NCBI RefSeq assembly: GCF_014646655.1
Contig: NZ_BMNR01000004.1
Span: 1-64,000, forward strand
Origin: Yeosuana aromativorans
Lineage (GTDB): Bacteria > Bacteroidota > Bacteroidia > Flavobacteriales > Flavobacteriaceae
DNA: 64,000 bases
Direction: 5' to 3'
The position numbers were made by a program, and so were the translations under genes. Positions 56,648-64,000 of this stretch are shown here, one piece after another (the stretch's first letter is position 1; the number at the start of each line of letters is the position of its first letter). Below the pieces are notes generated by a model, which saw nothing but the letters and a program-made list of their open reading frames with translations, did not search any database and was not told where the DNA came from.

Positions 56648-57487
56648 ATGACAAATAACAATATTTTTAAAAATTTACTATTTCTATTTATACCTTTTAT
56701 TTGCATTAATATTAGTGCACAAAGCACAGCATCAAAACAAGTTTCAACATTCACCATAGATGCGCCTCAATTAAAAACCCAAAAGAAGATATGGATATAT
56801 TTGCCAAAAGATTATCAAGATTCCAATATATCATATCCTGTAATATATATGCATGATGCCCAGAATCTTTTTGATGACAAAACGTCTTTTGTTGGAGAAT
56901 GGAAAATTGATGAGTATTTAGATTCCATTGATAACAATGAATCCATAATAATAGGTATAGAACACGGTAATGACAAACGCACTGATGAATTAACGCCATT
57001 TCACAATGATAAATATGGTGGCGGTAAAGGTGATTTGTATTTAGATTTTATTGTAAACACTCTGAAACCCAAAATTGACAGTACTTACAATACATTAAAG
57101 GATGTCAAGCATACCACTATTTGGGGTTCTTCGTTAGGCGGTTTAATTTCACTCTATGCTATAATTAAATATCCTGAAACTTTTGGTAAAGCTGGTTTGT
57201 TTTCAACTGCTATATGGATCAATAAAGACGAAATGTTTACCTTGGTCCAAAACGCTACTATTGATCCTGATAAAAAATTTTACTTTTTAGTGGGATCTGA
57301 AGAAGGTGAAACGACAGAAGATGCTGCTGGAATGGTCTCAGATCAACATGAAATGGTTCAATTGCTAATAGACAAAGGCGTTAAAAACAATAACATAATG
57401 GATAAGGTAATTCCTAATGGACATCATAATGAATCACTATGGAGTACATACTTTCCTGAAGCCTATCAATGGTTAATAAAAGACTGA
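56648..57487 (+). CDS. Secreted alpha/beta-hydrolase, enterochelin-esterase-like
   Basis: A 279-residue exported hydrolase with a signal peptide ending near ICINISAQ. The fold is the putative esterase/IroE-like group: IWIYLPKDY, VIYMHDAQNLFDDKTSF, the nucleophile elbow TIWGSSLGGLISL, and a C-terminal His in NGHHNESLW. The substrate is unknown; relatives cleave feruloyl or siderophore esters. Its first 30 coding bases are almost the same as those of the next gene (27 of 30 identical). It is followed three bases later by the DUF1456 gene. Confidence 0.83.
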   Translation: MTNNNIFKNLLFLFIPFICINISAQSTASKQVSTFTIDAPQLKTQKKIWIYLPKDYQDSNISYPVIYMHDAQNLFDDKTSFVGEWKIDEYLDSIDNNESIIIGIEHGNDKRTDELTPFHNDKYGGGKGDLYLDFIVNTLKPKIDSTYNTLKDVKHTTIWGSSLGGLISLYAIIKYPETFGKAGLFSTAIWINKDEMFTLVQNATIDPDKKFYFLVGSEEGETTEDAAGMVSDQHEMVQLLIDKGVKNNNIMDKVIPNGHHNESLWSTYFPEAYQWLIKD

Positions 57488-57490
57488 CAT

Positions 57491-57826
57491 ATGACAAACA
57501 ACGATATTTTTAAAAAATTACGAGTTGCTTTAAAATTGAGAGATGATGATATTGTTAAGATTTTGGAGTTAGTGGATTTTAGGATTTCAAAAAGTGAACT
57601 CGGCGCGTTTTTCAGAAAAGAAGACCATCCCAAATACATGGAATGTGGTGACCAAATTCTTCGGAATTTCTTAAACGGATTGGTCATTCACCTAAGAGGT
57701 CCCATGCCCGAAAAAACAACTATTAAAGACACTACCAAAAACCAAAAAACACCTTTCCATAAAAAGGAAATTTACAAAGGCAAAACTCAAGGTAAAACAA
57801 TATCCAAAAAAAAGAGCAACGATTAA
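57491..57826 (+). CDS. DUF1456 protein, single-domain form with basic tail
   Basis: A 111-residue protein. Residues 1-70 match one DUF1456 (YehS) unit: MTNNDIFKKLRVALKLRDDD, then EALV-like helices and a ECGDQILRNFLNGLV segment. The enteric YehS has two such units, whereas this protein has one, followed by a Lys-rich tail (about 73-111). Function is unknown. Its stop codon lies inside a terminator hairpin. Start codon region is nearly identical to that of the upstream esterase. Confidence 0.8.
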   Translation: MTNNDIFKKLRVALKLRDDDIVKILELVDFRISKSELGAFFRKEDHPKYMECGDQILRNFLNGLVIHLRGPMPEKTTIKDTTKNQKTPFHKKEIYKGKTQGKTISKKKSND

Positions 57827-57835
57827 CGTTGCTCT
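57813..57835. terminator. Bidirectional terminator between DUF1456 gene and sucC
   Basis: AGAGCAACG (57813-57821) and CGTTGCTCT (57827-57835) around ATTAA. The eight A at 57806-57813 make a U-tract for the minus strand, so it best serves sucC; it also includes the DUF1456 stop codon. Confidence 0.82.
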
Positions 57836-57878
57836 CTTTGTATTTTGATATAAAGCTCGTACAGGTTCAATACAAAAA

Positions 57879-59069
57879 CTAAGCTAAAACAGCTTGTACT
57901 TTATCTGCAGCTTCTTGAAACTCAACAGCACTTTGTACATCTAAACCAGATTTATCAATCAATTCCTTAGCAAGATCGGCATTGGTACCTTGCAAGCGCA
58001 CAATGATAGGGACATTGATAGTTCCCATATTTTTGTAGGCATCAATAACACCTTGTGCTACACGGTCGCAACGCACAATACCTCCAAAAATATTGATAAG
58101 AATGGCTTTAACCGCTGGGTCTTTTAATATAATTTTAAAGGCGGCTTCAACACGTGCTGCATCAGCAGTTCCTCCAACATCCAAAAAGTTAGCTGGCTCA
58201 CCTCCTGCTTGTTTTATTAAATCCATGGTCGCCATGGCCAATCCTGCTCCATTTACCATACAGCCAACATTACCATCAAGGTCCACATAATTTAATCCGA
58301 CTTCTTTTGCTTCAACCTCAATAGGGTTTTCTTCTCTTAAATCGCGTAAATTCACATAATCCTTGTGTCTGTAAAGCGCATTGTCATCTATTGTCACTTT
58401 TGCATCTACAGCCATGATTTTGTTATCGCTTGTTTTTAACACCGGATTGATCTCAAACAAAGACGAATCTGATTTTACATAAGCTGTGTATAAACTGGAT
58501 ACAAACTTGGTCATTTCTTTAAATGCAGTTCCGGATAGTCCTAAATTAAACGCTATGCGTCTGGCTTGAAACGGCATCAATCCAACACTAGGATCCACTT
58601 CTTCAGTAAAAATCAAATGCGGTGTTTTTTCAGCTACAGATTCAATATCCATTCCGCCTTCGGTAGAATACATGATCATGTTTCGTCCAGTAGCACGATT
58701 TAACAACACAGACATGTAAAACTCATCCGTTTCACTCTCACCTGGATAATACACATCTTCTGCCACTAAAACCTGATGTACTTTTTTCCCCTGGGCTGAT
58801 GTTTGTGGCGTAACCAAATTCATTCCAATGATCTGCCCTGCAATTTGTTCAACTTCTTGCAAGTTTTTAGCAAGTTTAACACCGCCACCTTTACCACGGC
58901 CTCCGGCATGAACTTGTGCCTTGATAACGTACCATTTTGTTCCGGTTTCTGATGTTAAATGTTTTGCAGCTGTAACAGCCTCTTGCGCATTTTGGGCTAC
59001 AATACCACGCTGAATTCGCACCCCAAAGGTGCTTAATATTTCTTTACCTTGATATTCATGTAAATTCAT
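57879..59069 (-). CDS. sucC: Succinate-CoA ligase (ADP-forming) subunit beta
   Basis: The nucleotide-binding half of the TCA-cycle enzyme that makes ATP (or GTP) from succinyl-CoA. The protein has 396 residues. An ATP-grasp fold opens MNLHEYQGKEILSTFGV and has KAQVHAGGRGKGGGVKLA, VDAKVTIDDNALYRH, and the C-terminal GGTADAARVEAAFK and NIFGGIVRCDRVAQG. No frameshift. The alpha subunit gene (sucD) is not next to it here. Monocistronic with its own promoter. Confidence 0.97.
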   Translation of the reverse strand: MNLHEYQGKEILSTFGVRIQRGIVAQNAQEAVTAAKHLTSETGTKWYVIKAQVHAGGRGKGGGVKLAKNLQEVEQIAGQIIGMNLVTPQTSAQGKKVHQVLVAEDVYYPGESETDEFYMSVLLNRATGRNMIMYSTEGGMDIESVAEKTPHLIFTEEVDPSVGLMPFQARRIAFNLGLSGTAFKEMTKFVSSLYTAYVKSDSSLFEINPVLKTSDNKIMAVDAKVTIDDNALYRHKDYVNLRDLREENPIEVEAKEVGLNYVDLDGNVGCMVNGAGLAMATMDLIKQAGGEPANFLDVGGTADAARVEAAFKIILKDPAVKAILINIFGGIVRCDRVAQGVIDAYKNMGTINVPIIVRLQGTNADLAKELIDKSGLDVQSAVEFQEAADKVQAVLA

Positions 59070-59094
59070 AATTCTCTTGATAGTTTAAGAACAA

Positions 59095-59102
59095 CAAATG
59101 TA
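59095..59102 (-). promoter_or_regulatory. Promoter -7 element of sucC
   Basis: TACATTTG on the minus strand, an exact match 26 bases before the sucC start codon. Confidence 0.6.
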
Positions 59103-59245
59103 TAGAATACCTATTAATTACACTAATCTTTTATGGAGTAATAAAACTGACTATTCGCTTTACAATATCACTTTGTTAAATAATTAACATTATGTTTAAT
59201 TTGTATAATTATTACATAATTTATTTTTAGTATTGCGGAAAAAAA

Positions 59246-59253
59246 TAACTTTG
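59246..59253 (+). promoter_or_regulatory. Promoter -7 element of lysA
   Basis: TAACTTTG, an exact match. Transcription would begin near 59260. An ATG at 59262 starts an out-of-frame 11-codon reading frame that overlaps the lysA start at 59275. Confidence 0.62.
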
Positions 59254-59274
59254 CAAAAAAAATGACCGTTTGCC

Positions 59275-60510
59275 ATGGTGAAAAAACAATTGCTTAAAAT
59301 AGTTGAAGAGTTCGGAAGTCCCATATACGTTTATGATGCTGAAAAAATAGTATCACAATATAACCGATTGACCGATGCGTTCAAGGACGTTAAACAACTT
59401 AAGATTAATTATGCCGTTAAGGCGCTTTCAAATATTTCCATATTAAAACTGTTTAAAACGCTGGGTTCTGGTATTGATACCGTTTCCATACAAGAAGTTC
59501 AATTGGGCTTAGCTGCAGGCTTTTTGCCAGAGCAAATTATTTTCACGCCTAATGGTGTGTCTTTGGATGAAATAGAGGAAGCAACAAAATTAGGTGTGCA
59601 AATCAATATCGACAACCTATCCATTTTAGAGCAATTTGGAACCAAACATCCTCAGGTTCCTGTGTGTATCCGGATTAATCCGCATGTTATGGCCGGTGGC
59701 AACAGCAATATTTCTGTTGGGCATATTGATTCAAAATTCGGAATCTCCATTCACCAAATACCACATTTATTACGGATTGTAGAAAATACAAAGATGACCA
59801 TCAATGGCATTCATATGCACACGGGAAGTGATATTTTGGATATTGATGTGTTTTTGTATGCCAGTGAAATATTGTTTGAAACCGCTAAACAATTTAAAAA
59901 CCTAGAGTTTGTAGATTTTGGATCTGGTTTTAAAGTACCATATAAGCCAGGTGATATAGAAACCAACATAGAGGAATTAGGTAAAAAACTCAGTGAGAAA
60001 TTCAATGCGTTTTGCAAAGAATATGGTAAAGATTTAACCTTAGCGTTTGAACCTGGTAAGTTTTTGGTAAGTGAATCCGGAAGTTTTTTAACAAAAGTAA
60101 ATGCTGTAAAGCAAACTACCTCAACCGTTTTTGCACAAGTGGATTCTGGATTTAACCATTTAATCAGACCCATGTTTTATGGCTCGCACCATGAAATAGT
60201 TAACATTTCTAATCCTAATGGACGCGAACGCTTTTACACAGTAGTCGGATATATTTGTGAAACCGATACGTTTGGAAACAATAGACGCATCAATGAAATT
60301 AATGAAGGCGATATTTTATGTTTCAAAAATGCAGGAGCTTATTGTTTTTCAATGTCTAGCAATTACAACTCCAGATTTCGTCCTGCTGAAGTATTGTGGT
60401 ATAATAAAAAGGCGCATTTAATAAGGAAACGTGAAACATTTGATGACATCATAAAAAATCAAATTGACATTGATTTTACATCAAAAAAAGATAAGGTTTT
60501 GGTTGGTTAA
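59275..60510 (+). CDS. lysA: Diaminopimelate decarboxylase
   Basis: PLP enzyme that makes L-lysine from meso-diaminopimelate. The protein has 411 residues of the alanine-racemase-like fold. The PLP lysine is in NYAVKALSN, HMHTGSDI and DFGSGFKVPY line the site, and EPGKFLVSESG and CETDTFGNNR belong to the catalytic loop region with the conserved Cys. Its 5' end may carry a short overlapping reading frame, and its stop codon lies in a hairpin. dapD of the same pathway is 32 kb upstream. Confidence 0.95.
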   Translation: MVKKQLLKIVEEFGSPIYVYDAEKIVSQYNRLTDAFKDVKQLKINYAVKALSNISILKLFKTLGSGIDTVSIQEVQLGLAAGFLPEQIIFTPNGVSLDEIEEATKLGVQINIDNLSILEQFGTKHPQVPVCIRINPHVMAGGNSNISVGHIDSKFGISIHQIPHLLRIVENTKMTINGIHMHTGSDILDIDVFLYASEILFETAKQFKNLEFVDFGSGFKVPYKPGDIETNIEELGKKLSEKFNAFCKEYGKDLTLAFEPGKFLVSESGSFLTKVNAVKQTTSTVFAQVDSGFNHLIRPMFYGSHHEIVNISNPNGRERFYTVVGYICETDTFGNNRRINEINEGDILCFKNAGAYCFSMSSNYNSRFRPAEVLWYNKKAHLIRKRETFDDIIKNQIDIDFTSKKDKVLVG

Positions 60511-60517
60511 ACCTTAT
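60491..60517 (+). promoter_or_regulatory. Hairpin over the lysA stop codon
   Basis: ATAAGGTTT (60491-60499) and AAACCTTAT (60509-60517) are perfect inverted arms around a nine-base loop; the TAA stop is at 60508-60510. It precedes the real terminator. The following 300-base spacer (60511-60810) holds the terminator, an inverted repeat TTAGAC/GTCTAA (60759-60774) and no gene. Confidence 0.45.
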
Positions 60518-60535
60518 AACTAAATTTTAGTTATC

Positions 60536-60566
60536 AAAGACCCATCGTAAGTTGGGTCTTTTTTTT
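60536..60566 (+). terminator. Terminator of lysA
   Basis: AAAGACCCA (60536-60544) and TGGGTCTTT (60553-60561) around an eight-base loop, followed by a run of T. Confidence 0.87.
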
Positions 60567-60810
60567 GCAATAAATTGATTTTTAATTATTTATAAATATT
60601 TGAAGCTGAATTTTTAAAAAATTTATCTGTTTTGTAAAAAAATTACTATATTTATAAAATTAAGTTTGAATACAGACTTAATGATTTACACTCTCAAATC
60701 CTCCTCAGAATTTAGCACATTCGCCCTGAATTGATTTTTATAGTTTGAACACCAATGTTTAGACATACGTCTAACACAATTATATTAATTATTTAAAACC
60801 AACCAAAATT

Positions 60811-61542
60811 ATGAGAAAATTATTGTATTTGATGCTATTGCTACCATTAGTAGTTGTGTCACAAGAAAATGAAAGTTTTTTATTAAACTTATCCGAAATC
60901 ACTGTTAAAACTGGGCATACCGCCCAATTTATTGAAGGAGTGAAATCCTGGAAAAAATGCTACATGGACAATGATGGTAAAGACCACTGGAACATGTGGC
61001 ACCGCGTTCAAGGTGAAGGTTCTGTTTACACCATGACCAGCACCATGGCCAAATGGGCAGAAATGGATGACGATAGCAAAGACACTGCAGGAAAAGAATG
61101 TCGTACTAAAGTTATCGATTTAATTATGCCACATGTTAAAAGCGTGAACTACAACATTGCCCGTTCCATGCCTAAAGTAAGTAGAACATCGCCCATGCCA
61201 GATGACACAAAACTTGTTTGGGTTTACAATGTTAAAACGAACAACTCAGGAGCTTTTATGGATGTTGTCAAAGAAGTAGAGAGTACCGTTAAAAAAGCTA
61301 AAGGTGATACTGATGTCACATGGTACAGTGTTATTGGAGGAGGTCCCGAAGTATCCAATTATTTTGTGGCCGTTCCATTTAAAAACTTTGCTGCTTTAGA
61401 TGAAGACAAAGATAGCGTTTGGGAAATTTATGAAAAAGCCAATGGCAAATCCAAAACTGATGCTTTACGGGCAAAATTTAGGTCATTAGTGTCAAGTGAT
61501 TGGGCTTACATGTATACCCTAAACAAGGACTTGTCTAATTAA
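60811..61542 (+). CDS. Exported conserved unknown protein
   Basis: A 243-residue protein with a short signal peptide (MRKLLYLMLLLPLVVVSQ). The mature part has two halves of similar layout, each with a strand-helix-strand pattern (EITVKTGHTAQFIEGVKSWK, then VWVYNVKTNNSGAFMDVVKE), as in two-domain dimeric alpha/beta-barrel proteins. Tryptophans are frequent (WKK, WNMWH, WVYN, WYSV, WEIY). No named family is recognised. It has a terminator and an upstream inverted repeat but no clear consensus promoter. Confidence 0.65.
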   Translation: MRKLLYLMLLLPLVVVSQENESFLLNLSEITVKTGHTAQFIEGVKSWKKCYMDNDGKDHWNMWHRVQGEGSVYTMTSTMAKWAEMDDDSKDTAGKECRTKVIDLIMPHVKSVNYNIARSMPKVSRTSPMPDDTKLVWVYNVKTNNSGAFMDVVKEVESTVKKAKGDTDVTWYSVIGGGPEVSNYFVAVPFKNFAALDEDKDSVWEIYEKANGKSKTDALRAKFRSLVSSDWAYMYTLNKDLSN

Positions 61543-61578
61543 TCTTAGCCAAAGTTGATATAAACTTTAATTACGTTT

Positions 61579-61606
61579 AAAAGGCTTAACCATGTTAAGC
61601 CTTTTT
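61579..61606 (+). terminator. Terminator of the exported unknown gene
   Basis: AAAAGGCTTAAC (61579-61590) and GTTAAGCCTTTT (61594-61605) around CAT, followed by T-rich sequence. Confidence 0.87.
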
Positions 61607-61730
61607 ATTCAGAAAATATTTCATTTTTTAAAGCATTAAAGTTTTTTGAAAACACGTAAGTTTTTTATTATATTTAAAATCTCAACCCCCTAAGTCTTTT
61701 TTATTAATGCTATTATAATGAAAAGACAAC

Positions 61731-63650
61731 ATGCTACAATTCAATTACATATTAATTAAAGTAAAAAAAACATCATTTTTACTTCTTTTAATAGTTCAAG
61801 CTACGTTTGCGCAAAACCAAACCATTGACAGTCTTACACAATTACTTTCTAAAGAAACCAAAAGCAGTGAAAAGCTTGAATTGTTAAGCAAAATTGTAAC
61901 TATAGAATCGAACACTGATTTTGAAAAAGCACTAGTTTATGCTAGACAAGGTATGACATTGGCCAATAAAACCTACGATACAAACTGGCAACCAAAATTC
62001 AACGAAATGAAAGGCAGAATCCATGCAAATTTATTAGAGTTGGATTCGGCATCCTATCATTTTGAAAAAGCTTTAAAAGGTTATATCGCTATTGATGATA
62101 AAAAAGGGCAAGCAACCACATACTTTAAAATTGGCTGGGTACATAAGAAAAAAGGAGAATTGGAAAAGGCCATGGAAGTTGACATAAAAGCATTACGCCT
62201 CATGGAATCTCTAAAAGATAATATCGGCATTGCCGGAGCGACCAACAGAATATCTGAGGATTTATCCAGGCAAGGTCGAAATGAAGAAGCTTTGGCTTAC
62301 GCAAAAACAAACATTGATTTTTGTAAAAAAAATAACTTACAAGAAGAACTGGTCTATACATATACATCGGCAGGTGATGCTTGTATTTCTATGGATAATC
62401 CTGAAGATTCCTTTTTATATTTTGATAAAGCACTAAAGTTGGCCAAATCATTGGATTTTGGCCCAATGCATTTATGTGATTTCATGAACAATTTAGGTAA
62501 TGCGTTAAAGCGGCTGGGCAAATACAATGAGGCATTAACACAATATAAAAACGCTTTGGTTTTGGCAAAACAAGCTAATTATAGAAATGCCATTACGGTA
62601 CTTATTGCCAACCTAGGTGAAATTAACTTGCTTACTGGTAATTATAAGGAAGCCCTCAATTATCAATTACAAACCGTTAAGTTTCAAGAAGAAGATGAAG
62701 ATTATTCCAATCTAACAGAAAATTATGGACATTTAAGTACCATTTATGAAAAGTTAGGAAACTATCCCATGGCCTTGGAATACCAAAAAAAAGCACGTGC
62801 CATGAGAGATAAAACCGCAGCTATTGAAAGTGACCAAACCATGTCAAAACTTCTCACCCAATACGAAACCGAGAAAAAGGAAAGCACCATAGCCTCCCAA
62901 AAACTACAATTGGCCCAACAAAAATTAGTGCAATGGTTATCCATAGGTGTTGTTTGTCTGCTTTTAGGCTTTTTGTTTTTTGGCTACAGAAGTTATAAAG
63001 CCAGGACAAAAAGCAATCAATTATTGGCTTTAAAAAACAAACAAAATGAGTTACTGTTGAAAGAAATTCACCATCGTGTAAAAAACAATTTGGAGCTTGT
63101 AAAAAGCCTAATAGCATTGCAATCAGCAAAATTAGAAGACTCCTTGACAAAAGACGCCATGATTGCCAGCCAAAACAGGGTACAATCCATGGGAATCATT
63201 CACCAAAAACTATATCAAGGCGATAATCTTGGCAGTATAGAAATGAAAGATTATTTTCTTAACCTAGGTGAAGGTATTTTAGACACCTTTAATGCCGAAG
63301 ACAAAGTGTCAATAGAATGTGCCATGGATAATTTGGAATTGGATGTTGACACGGCCGTTCCTATTGGATTAATCGTCAATGAACTACTAACCAATGCATT
63401 AAAATATGCCTTCCCAGAGGAAGCAAAAGGAAATATCAAAATAAGTCTATCAAAACCAAATCCAGAAACCTTAACGCTTAAAGTGTCTGATAACGGCGTT
63501 GGAAAAACAGAAGGTGCCGTTGCAAAAGGTACCGGTTTTGGTTCTCAGCTCATTCAACTATTAACGCAACAACTTAATGGTGAAATGACAGAAGACTCAC
63601 AAAATGGAACTGCCGTTTTATTTCATTTTAAATTAAATACCGCAGCCTAA
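61731..63650 (+). CDS. TPR-containing sensor histidine kinase (HisKA_2 type)
   Basis: A 639-residue membrane sensor kinase. A signal-like N-terminal helix is followed by about seven to eight tetratricopeptide repeats (about residues 50-370), a coiled coil, one membrane helix (about 400-422, WLSIGVVCLLLGFLFFGY), and a cytoplasmic kinase core. The phosphoacceptor box is EIHHRVKNNLELVKS, and the ATPase has NELLTNALKYAF and DNGVGK with GTGFGSQLI. The adjoining response regulator starts the base after its stop codon. The periplasmic TPR array probably binds a partner protein. Confidence 0.92.
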   Translation: MLQFNYILIKVKKTSFLLLLIVQATFAQNQTIDSLTQLLSKETKSSEKLELLSKIVTIESNTDFEKALVYARQGMTLANKTYDTNWQPKFNEMKGRIHANLLELDSASYHFEKALKGYIAIDDKKGQATTYFKIGWVHKKKGELEKAMEVDIKALRLMESLKDNIGIAGATNRISEDLSRQGRNEEALAYAKTNIDFCKKNNLQEELVYTYTSAGDACISMDNPEDSFLYFDKALKLAKSLDFGPMHLCDFMNNLGNALKRLGKYNEALTQYKNALVLAKQANYRNAITVLIANLGEINLLTGNYKEALNYQLQTVKFQEEDEDYSNLTENYGHLSTIYEKLGNYPMALEYQKKARAMRDKTAAIESDQTMSKLLTQYETEKKESTIASQKLQLAQQKLVQWLSIGVVCLLLGFLFFGYRSYKARTKSNQLLALKNKQNELLLKEIHHRVKNNLELVKSLIALQSAKLEDSLTKDAMIASQNRVQSMGIIHQKLYQGDNLGSIEMKDYFLNLGEGILDTFNAEDKVSIECAMDNLELDVDTAVPIGLIVNELLTNALKYAFPEEAKGNIKISLSKPNPETLTLKVSDNGVGKTEGAVAKGTGFGSQLIQLLTQQLNGEMTEDSQNGTAVLFHFKLNTAA

Positions 63651-64000
63651 ATGAGTCAGCCAACAACCATATTGATTATTGAGGATGAAATGATTATCGC
63701 TGCCAATATATCGTTACAACTCACAACGCTTGGTTATGAGGTTACGGGAATCATTCCGCGAGGTGAAGAAGCGCTGATGCATATAGAGCAACAACAACCA
63801 GAAATTGTTTTATTGGACATCAATTTAAAAGGCAAGATAGACGGCATAGAAACCGCCAAAATCATGCAGAGGTCTTATAATATTCCTATAATCTATTTAA
63901 CCGCAAATGCTGATGAAGCAAACTTTAATCGAGCAAAAGAAACAAACCCTTACGCGTTTATTTCAAAACCGTTTAAAAAACTGGACCTGCAACGCGCCAT
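63651..64000 (+). CDS. Response regulator, receiver domain (partial, cut by window end)
   Basis: The first 116 codons are visible; the gene continues beyond the window. It opens MSQPTTILIIEDEMIIAANI, has the phosphoacceptor D56 in IVLLDINLKGKIDG, the switch Thr in IIYLTANAD, and the conserved Lys in FISKPFKKLDL. Directly adjoins the histidine kinase gene with no gap, so it is its likely partner. A LytTR or other output domain would lie beyond the edge; its type cannot be told. Confidence 0.93.
   Translation, partial: MSQPTTILIIEDEMIIAANISLQLTTLGYEVTGIIPRGEEALMHIEQQQPEIVLLDINLKGKIDGIETAKIMQRSYNIPIIYLTANADEANFNRAKETNPYAFISKPFKKLDLQRA

Noticed and set aside
60684-60734. Small peptide frame in the spacer before the exported unknown gene
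   Set aside because: Only about 17 codons, no promoter, and composition like the surrounding non-coding DNA.
1-64000. Defence island, prophage or biosynthetic gene cluster other than carotenoids
   Set aside because: I read both strands and found no restriction, toxin-antitoxin, Cas, integrase, phage structural, NRPS or PKS genes.

Overview
The window is an A+T-rich chromosomal segment from a member of the Bacteroidota, almost certainly family Flavobacteriaceae. The evidence is the many promoters with the Bacteroidetes -7 element TAnnTTTG, the near absence of strong Shine-Dalgarno sites, four cell-surface proteins with the type IX secretion (T9SS) type B C-terminal sorting domain, a flavobacterial crtIBZY carotenoid cluster, and clade-specific families such as DUF5606 and a zinc-site-less TGT. 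The genome is not named in the sequence, so species is not claimed.

Layout. 1-367: a structured RNA-like element and the thrS promoter. 0.4-3.6 kb: thrS-infC-rpmI-rplT translation operon, in which infC starts on ATA. 3.7-7.3 kb: HAD phosphatase, YjbQ protein, two small lipoproteins and a secreted amidotransferase-like protein. 7.4-13.2 kb (mostly minus strand): dnaB, accA, and a tgt-lptF/G-eamA operon. 13.4-18.5 kb: split transketolase, outer-membrane barrel, FKBP lipoprotein, S4 protein, phosphoribosyltransferase, shikimate kinase. 18.6-18.9 kb: tRNA-Lys(TTT) and tRNA-Leu(GAG). 18.9-23.9 kb: a CarH-like MerR/B12-binding regulator followed by crtI-crtB-crtZ-crtY (zeaxanthin pathway). 23.9-27.7 kb: thioredoxin-like protein, DUF5606, def, ruvX, a small secreted protein and dapD. 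27.7-31.3 kb: glycosyltransferases and a WaaP-like kinase on alternating strands, probably LPS core assembly. 31.4-38.4 kb: sua5-type gene, CCA-adding enzyme, GNAT, heme A synthase, a PRiA4 ORF3-like protein, a kinase-like unknown and an ABC transporter. 38.4-53.8 kb: four large tandem T9SS-exported surface proteins, 15 kb in one direction. 53.8-64 kb: uvrB, a TerB-like small protein, an esterase, DUF1456, sucC, lysA, a secreted unknown, and a TPR histidine kinase with a response regulator cut by the window edge.

How the parts work together. The best regulatory story is the carotenoid block. The MerR protein has the Wx9EH and ExHxxG motifs of adenosylcobalamin photoreceptors. The same dyad, TTGTT-N22-AACAA, overlaps the start codons of both merR and crtI, which suggests one light- or B12-responsive switch controlling its own gene and the pigment genes. 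The surface-protein block shares about 19 copies of a Cys-Asp-Asp module and one sorting signal, so it looks like a duplicated adhesin/cell-surface locus.

I saw no prophage, insertion sequence, CRISPR array, rRNA operon or recognisable defence system. Most of the window is housekeeping. The items most worth following up are the CarH-like circuit, the ATA start of infC, the surface-protein cluster, the structured element at 181-260, and the TGT lacking its cysteine zinc ligands.
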